This document shows positions 61,675 through 64,000 of a DNA stretch of 64,000 bases, one piece after another. The notes beneath the pieces are model-generated. The model was not told where the DNA came from and did no database searches. It was given only the letters and a program-made list of their open reading frames with translations. This DNA is from Rhizobium chutanense. Its GTDB lineage: Bacteria; Pseudomonadota; Alphaproteobacteria; Rhizobiales; Rhizobiaceae. Position 1 is the stretch's first letter. Each line of letters opens with the position of its first letter. The stretch lies in the NCBI RefSeq assembly GCF_002531935.1, contig NZ_NWSV01000004.1:310001-374000 (forward strand), written 5' to 3'. The translations under genes and the position numbers were made by a program.

Positions 61675-61726
61675 TCAATCCGCAACGCATAGGCTGGCTT
61701 TGCACTCGGAAAACGGAGCCTCTATC

Positions 61727-62464
61727 ATGACCATAGAGAACAAGATCGTCGCCATTACCGGAGCCGGGCGCGGCATCGGCCGGGCGACCGCTCTTCATCT
61801 TGCTGCGCGGGGCGCGCGTCTCGCACTCGGTGCGCGAAGCGAGGCGGAAATCACCGCTGTCGCGGGCGAGATCGAAGCGGCGGGCGGCGAAGCCGTCTAC
61901 CGGGCAACCGACGTGACGAAGCGCGAAGATCTGAACGCGCTGGTCGGCCTTGCCTGCGAGCGGTTCGGGCGGCTTGATGTCATCGTCAACAATGCAGGCA
62001 TCGGGCCGCTCTCGCGCTTCGACGCTCTGGAAGTCGATGACTGGGAAGCCATGATCGACGTGAACCTGAAGGGCGCGCTTTACGGCATCGCTGCGGCGCT
62101 GCCCGTGTTTAGCCGCCAGAACAGCGGGCACGTCGTCAACGTCATCTCGACGGCAGGCATCAGAATCGCGCCGACAATGGGCGTCTACGCTGCGACCAAA
62201 AATGCGCTGCGGACAGCCACCGAGGCGCTGCGACAGGAATCCGGCCCAAACCTGCGCGTGACGGAAGTATCGCCGGGTTTCATCGACACGACCTTCGCGG
62301 ATCACTCCATTGCCGATCCGGATATCAAAGCGATGATTCAAACGCGCAAACAAGAGCTTGCCATTTCGCCGGACGCGATCGCACGGGCGATCGCCTTCGC
62401 AATCGAACAACCCGGCGACGTGGAGATTGGCAGCATCGTGGTGCGCCCGACAGCTCAGGATTGA
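61727..62464 (+). CDS. Short-chain dehydrogenase/reductase
   Basis: A 245-residue classical SDR: TGAGRGIGRA (about 11-20), NNAGIG, the Ser of ISTAGIRIAPT and Y-x3-K (YAATKNA). Arg in GARSEAE after the second strand suggests NADP. ATG 61727 has GGAG eight bases before it. The substrate is unknown. The divergent AraC-type regulator is the probable controller. Confidence 0.88.
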   Translation: MTIENKIVAITGAGRGIGRATALHLAARGARLALGARSEAEITAVAGEIEAAGGEAVYRATDVTKREDLNALVGLACERFGRLDVIVNNAGIGPLSRFDALEVDDWEAMIDVNLKGALYGIAAALPVFSRQNSGHVVNVISTAGIRIAPTMGVYAATKNALRTATEALRQESGPNLRVTEVSPGFIDTTFADHSIADPDIKAMIQTRKQELAISPDAIARAIAFAIEQPGDVEIGSIVVRPTAQD

Positions 62465-62624
62465 TGTTAAAAAGCGCGGATCGGCACCGCACCGAAGCAT
62501 GCAACGTCCGCTTCAAGCAGGAATGAAATCCAGCGGAGGTCAGCGACGGCAGCCGCCGCAATCACGCGCCTCCCGTCTGTGATCCCGGCGCCGGATATCG
62601 GGCTGCAGCGTAGTCGCCCGATCA

Positions 62625-62846
62625 TCAATGACTGCGTGGCTGTGCTTTTGCGAGAGCTTCGTCGAGCCATTTATCATGCACGATCATCCCGTCACACTTC
62701 GGATAGTAGCAATTCTCAGTCTCGTAGGTGAAGCGACTCCGATCCATTCCTTCGAGCGACAGATTGCTGAGCGAATAAGCCCCGGCCAAACCGAGAAAGA
62801 GGCCGAGCAGGATGACCGCGTAGGTAATGTGACGTGTTGTGATCAA
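62625..62846 (-). CDS. Small single-pass membrane protein
   Basis: A 73-residue protein with one N-terminal hydrophobic helix (about 8-25, ITYAVILLGLFLGLAGAYSL) and a soluble tail with two cysteines (ENCYYPKCDGMIVHDKWLDEALAKA). TTG start with GGAG eight bases upstream. No family is recognised. It may be an exported or inner-membrane protein. It sits between the SDR and GST genes. Confidence 0.5.
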   Translation of the reverse strand: MITTRHITYAVILLGLFLGLAGAYSLSNLSLEGMDRSRFTYETENCYYPKCDGMIVHDKWLDEALAKAQPRSH

Positions 62847-63078
62847 TCGCGCAGCTCCAAAGCAACAAGCTTAGAGGACGGCTGTTTGTCGTTTCGTCAC
62901 TAAAGTCGTTAAAATTGCACGGCAACGAGCTTCACCCGCACAAGGAAACACTCATCATGTAGGGTGCGCTCGGGCCGATAGCGGAAATAGACCCCGGCCG
63001 GAATGGGCCAGAACCGGAAGTTGCTGCGGTCGCCCGAACAATTTGCAAGCCGGTGGCATCGACGGGAGGAGAAACGAC

Positions 63079-63723
63079 ATGACGGAAGCCTTGACGATCT
63101 GGACATATGATTGGGTGCCGCCAGGCCCCCGCGGTCATGTGCGCGACATCAGATTGCGCTGGGCCTGCGAAGAGGGCGGCCTCGACTACGACGTCAAGTC
63201 GGTCCCCTTCCAAAACCGCGGACCGGAGCATTTCGCGCGCCAGCCTTTTGGCCAGGTGCCTTTCATCGACGACGGCGACATCACCCTGTTCGAAAGCGGC
63301 GCCTGCCTTCTCTATCTGGCGCGAAAGAGCGAAAAATTGATGCCGCGCGATCCCAAGGGCGAGGCGGCGACGCTGGAATGGACGATAGCCGCGCTGAATT
63401 CGATCGAGATGGTGTCGGTTCCCTGGTGGTTCATCGGCCTCTCCAAAGAGATCGCCAACCCGCTCGAAAGCTGGCTGTTCCAGCGCCTGCAGCACCTGGA
63501 AGCCGTGCTGGCCCAGCGCGAGTGGCTGGCCGCCGGACAATTCACCGTCGCCGACATCCTGATGACGGATGCGCTCCGCGTCCCCAAGGTCAGGGCCGCC
63601 GGCGATTTTCCGGCATTGCGCTCCTACGTCGATCGCGCCTGCGCGCGCCCCGCTTTCAAAAGAGCCTATGACGGCCAGATGGCGCATTTCGCCGCCGGCG
63701 ATGCGGTGAGAAACCAGGCCTGA
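63079..63723 (+). CDS. Glutathione S-transferase family protein
   Basis: A 214-residue GST. The N-terminal thioredoxin-like domain (about 5-85) has GQVPFIDDGDITLFESGACLLYLAR with the SNAIL-type glutathione-binding Glu-Ser. The C-terminal helical domain (about 95-205) has LAAGQFTVADILMTDALR, the N-capping box. GGGAGGAG lies eight bases before ATG 63079. The substrate cannot be told. Confidence 0.88.
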   Translation: MTEALTIWTYDWVPPGPRGHVRDIRLRWACEEGGLDYDVKSVPFQNRGPEHFARQPFGQVPFIDDGDITLFESGACLLYLARKSEKLMPRDPKGEAATLEWTIAALNSIEMVSVPWWFIGLSKEIANPLESWLFQRLQHLEAVLAQREWLAAGQFTVADILMTDALRVPKVRAAGDFPALRSYVDRACARPAFKRAYDGQMAHFAAGDAVRNQA

Positions 63724-63802
63724 CGGAGCGTGATGCCAGAGATTGAGAAGCGCCACAGCGGGCGGCCTGACGTGGTCACATGGAAAGCCGTTGCGCTCGT
63801 CC

Positions 63803-64000
63803 TCAGGCTTTGGCCGCCTCCGCTCTGGTCGTCGGCTTCAGCAGGATGATGAGAAGCAGGCCGGCGACGATGAGTGCTGCGCCTTCGAGATGATAGCGTT
63901 GCAGCTGTTCGCCGAGGAAGAGGTAGGCGAGCACGGCGATAAAGATCGTCTGGATGTAAAGCAGCACGCCCGCCCGCGCCGCCCCCAGGGCCTCGATGCT
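63803..64000 (-). CDS. DMT/EamA-type transporter, C-terminal end (5' part outside window)
   Basis: 65 codons to the TGA at 63803-63805: SIEALGAARAGVLLYIQTIFIAVLAYLFLGEQLQRYHLEG then AALIVAGLLLIILLKP. Two transmembrane helices and the LGEQL...GAALIVAGL pattern are those of the last part of EamA transporters. Direction is minus, convergent with the GST gene. Confidence 0.82.
   Translation of the reverse strand, partial: SIEALGAARAGVLLYIQTIFIAVLAYLFLGEQLQRYHLEGAALIVAGLLLIILLKPTTRAEAAKA

Overview
The window looks like a stretch of a secondary replicon (repABC plasmid or chromid) of a fast-growing Rhizobium of the leguminosarum/etli group. The evidence is a complete repA-repB-repC cassette with a counter-transcribed RNA and two perfect parS palindromes, a gene of the family named after the first gene of R. 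etli p42e next to repC, rhizobial families (DUF982, MocE-type ferredoxin, HmrR/ActP), RIME-like palindromic repeats, and high G+C with alphaproteobacterial codon use. The species and replicon assignment is from memory of family and gene neighbourhoods, not from a search.

Layout. 1-7.4 kb: 3' end of treY; a copper module (HmrR-type promoter, P1B copper ATPase, HmrR); an ECF sigma/anti-sigma pair; a Bax-inhibitor-like membrane protein; the p42e-type HTH protein. 7.5-11.2 kb: repC, ctRNA, repB, repA (minus strand) with parS sites and a repA-leader inverted repeat. 11.3-18.4 kb: cobF, cobG-H-I-J, cobK (opposite strand), cobL and cobM, the aerobic corrin-ring methylation and contraction genes. 18.6-24.3 kb: a TIM-barrel isomerase-like gene and a LacI regulator divergent from a mocDEF-like oxygenase/ferredoxin/reductase set and a PanB-like protein, probably for a methylated inositol-type compound. 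24.3-28.7 kb: nadQ-nadA-nadB-nadC, with two regulator palindromes in the nadA promoter. 28.9-33.8 kb: a compact, apparently undescribed RiPP-type locus: a SARP/TPR regulator, a 47-aa precursor-like peptide, YcaO, TfuA and an 88-aa protein. Two near-identical sets of 11-12 bp-spaced direct repeats precede the peptide and the 88-aa gene, and a GATC-rich tandem array follows. 33.8-38.8 kb: a XRE regulator and an L-fuconate-type sugar acid cluster (amidohydrolase/lactonase, IclR, SDR, enolase-family dehydratase).

39-56.8 kb: an envelope protease island. It holds an exported orthocaspase with Sel1 repeats, an S74-domain lipoprotein and an ICMT-like methyltransferase; a beta-propeller NlpC/P60 protein; and a tight five-gene run of DUF4384-OmpA, exported caspase, trypsin fused to a caspase-like domain with the catalytic His replaced by Gln, a bacterial serpin with Arg next to the predicted P1, and a transmembrane pseudokinase with a C-terminal FGE/SUMF1-like domain. 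This is the most striking system in the window: protease, apparent cognate inhibitor and a degenerate receptor kinase in one operon. 57-64 kb: a mixed accessory tail (NYN-OST RNase-like protein, TetR/O-methyltransferase, DUF982, an orphan Imm8-like protein, AraC/SDR, GST, partial DMT transporter).
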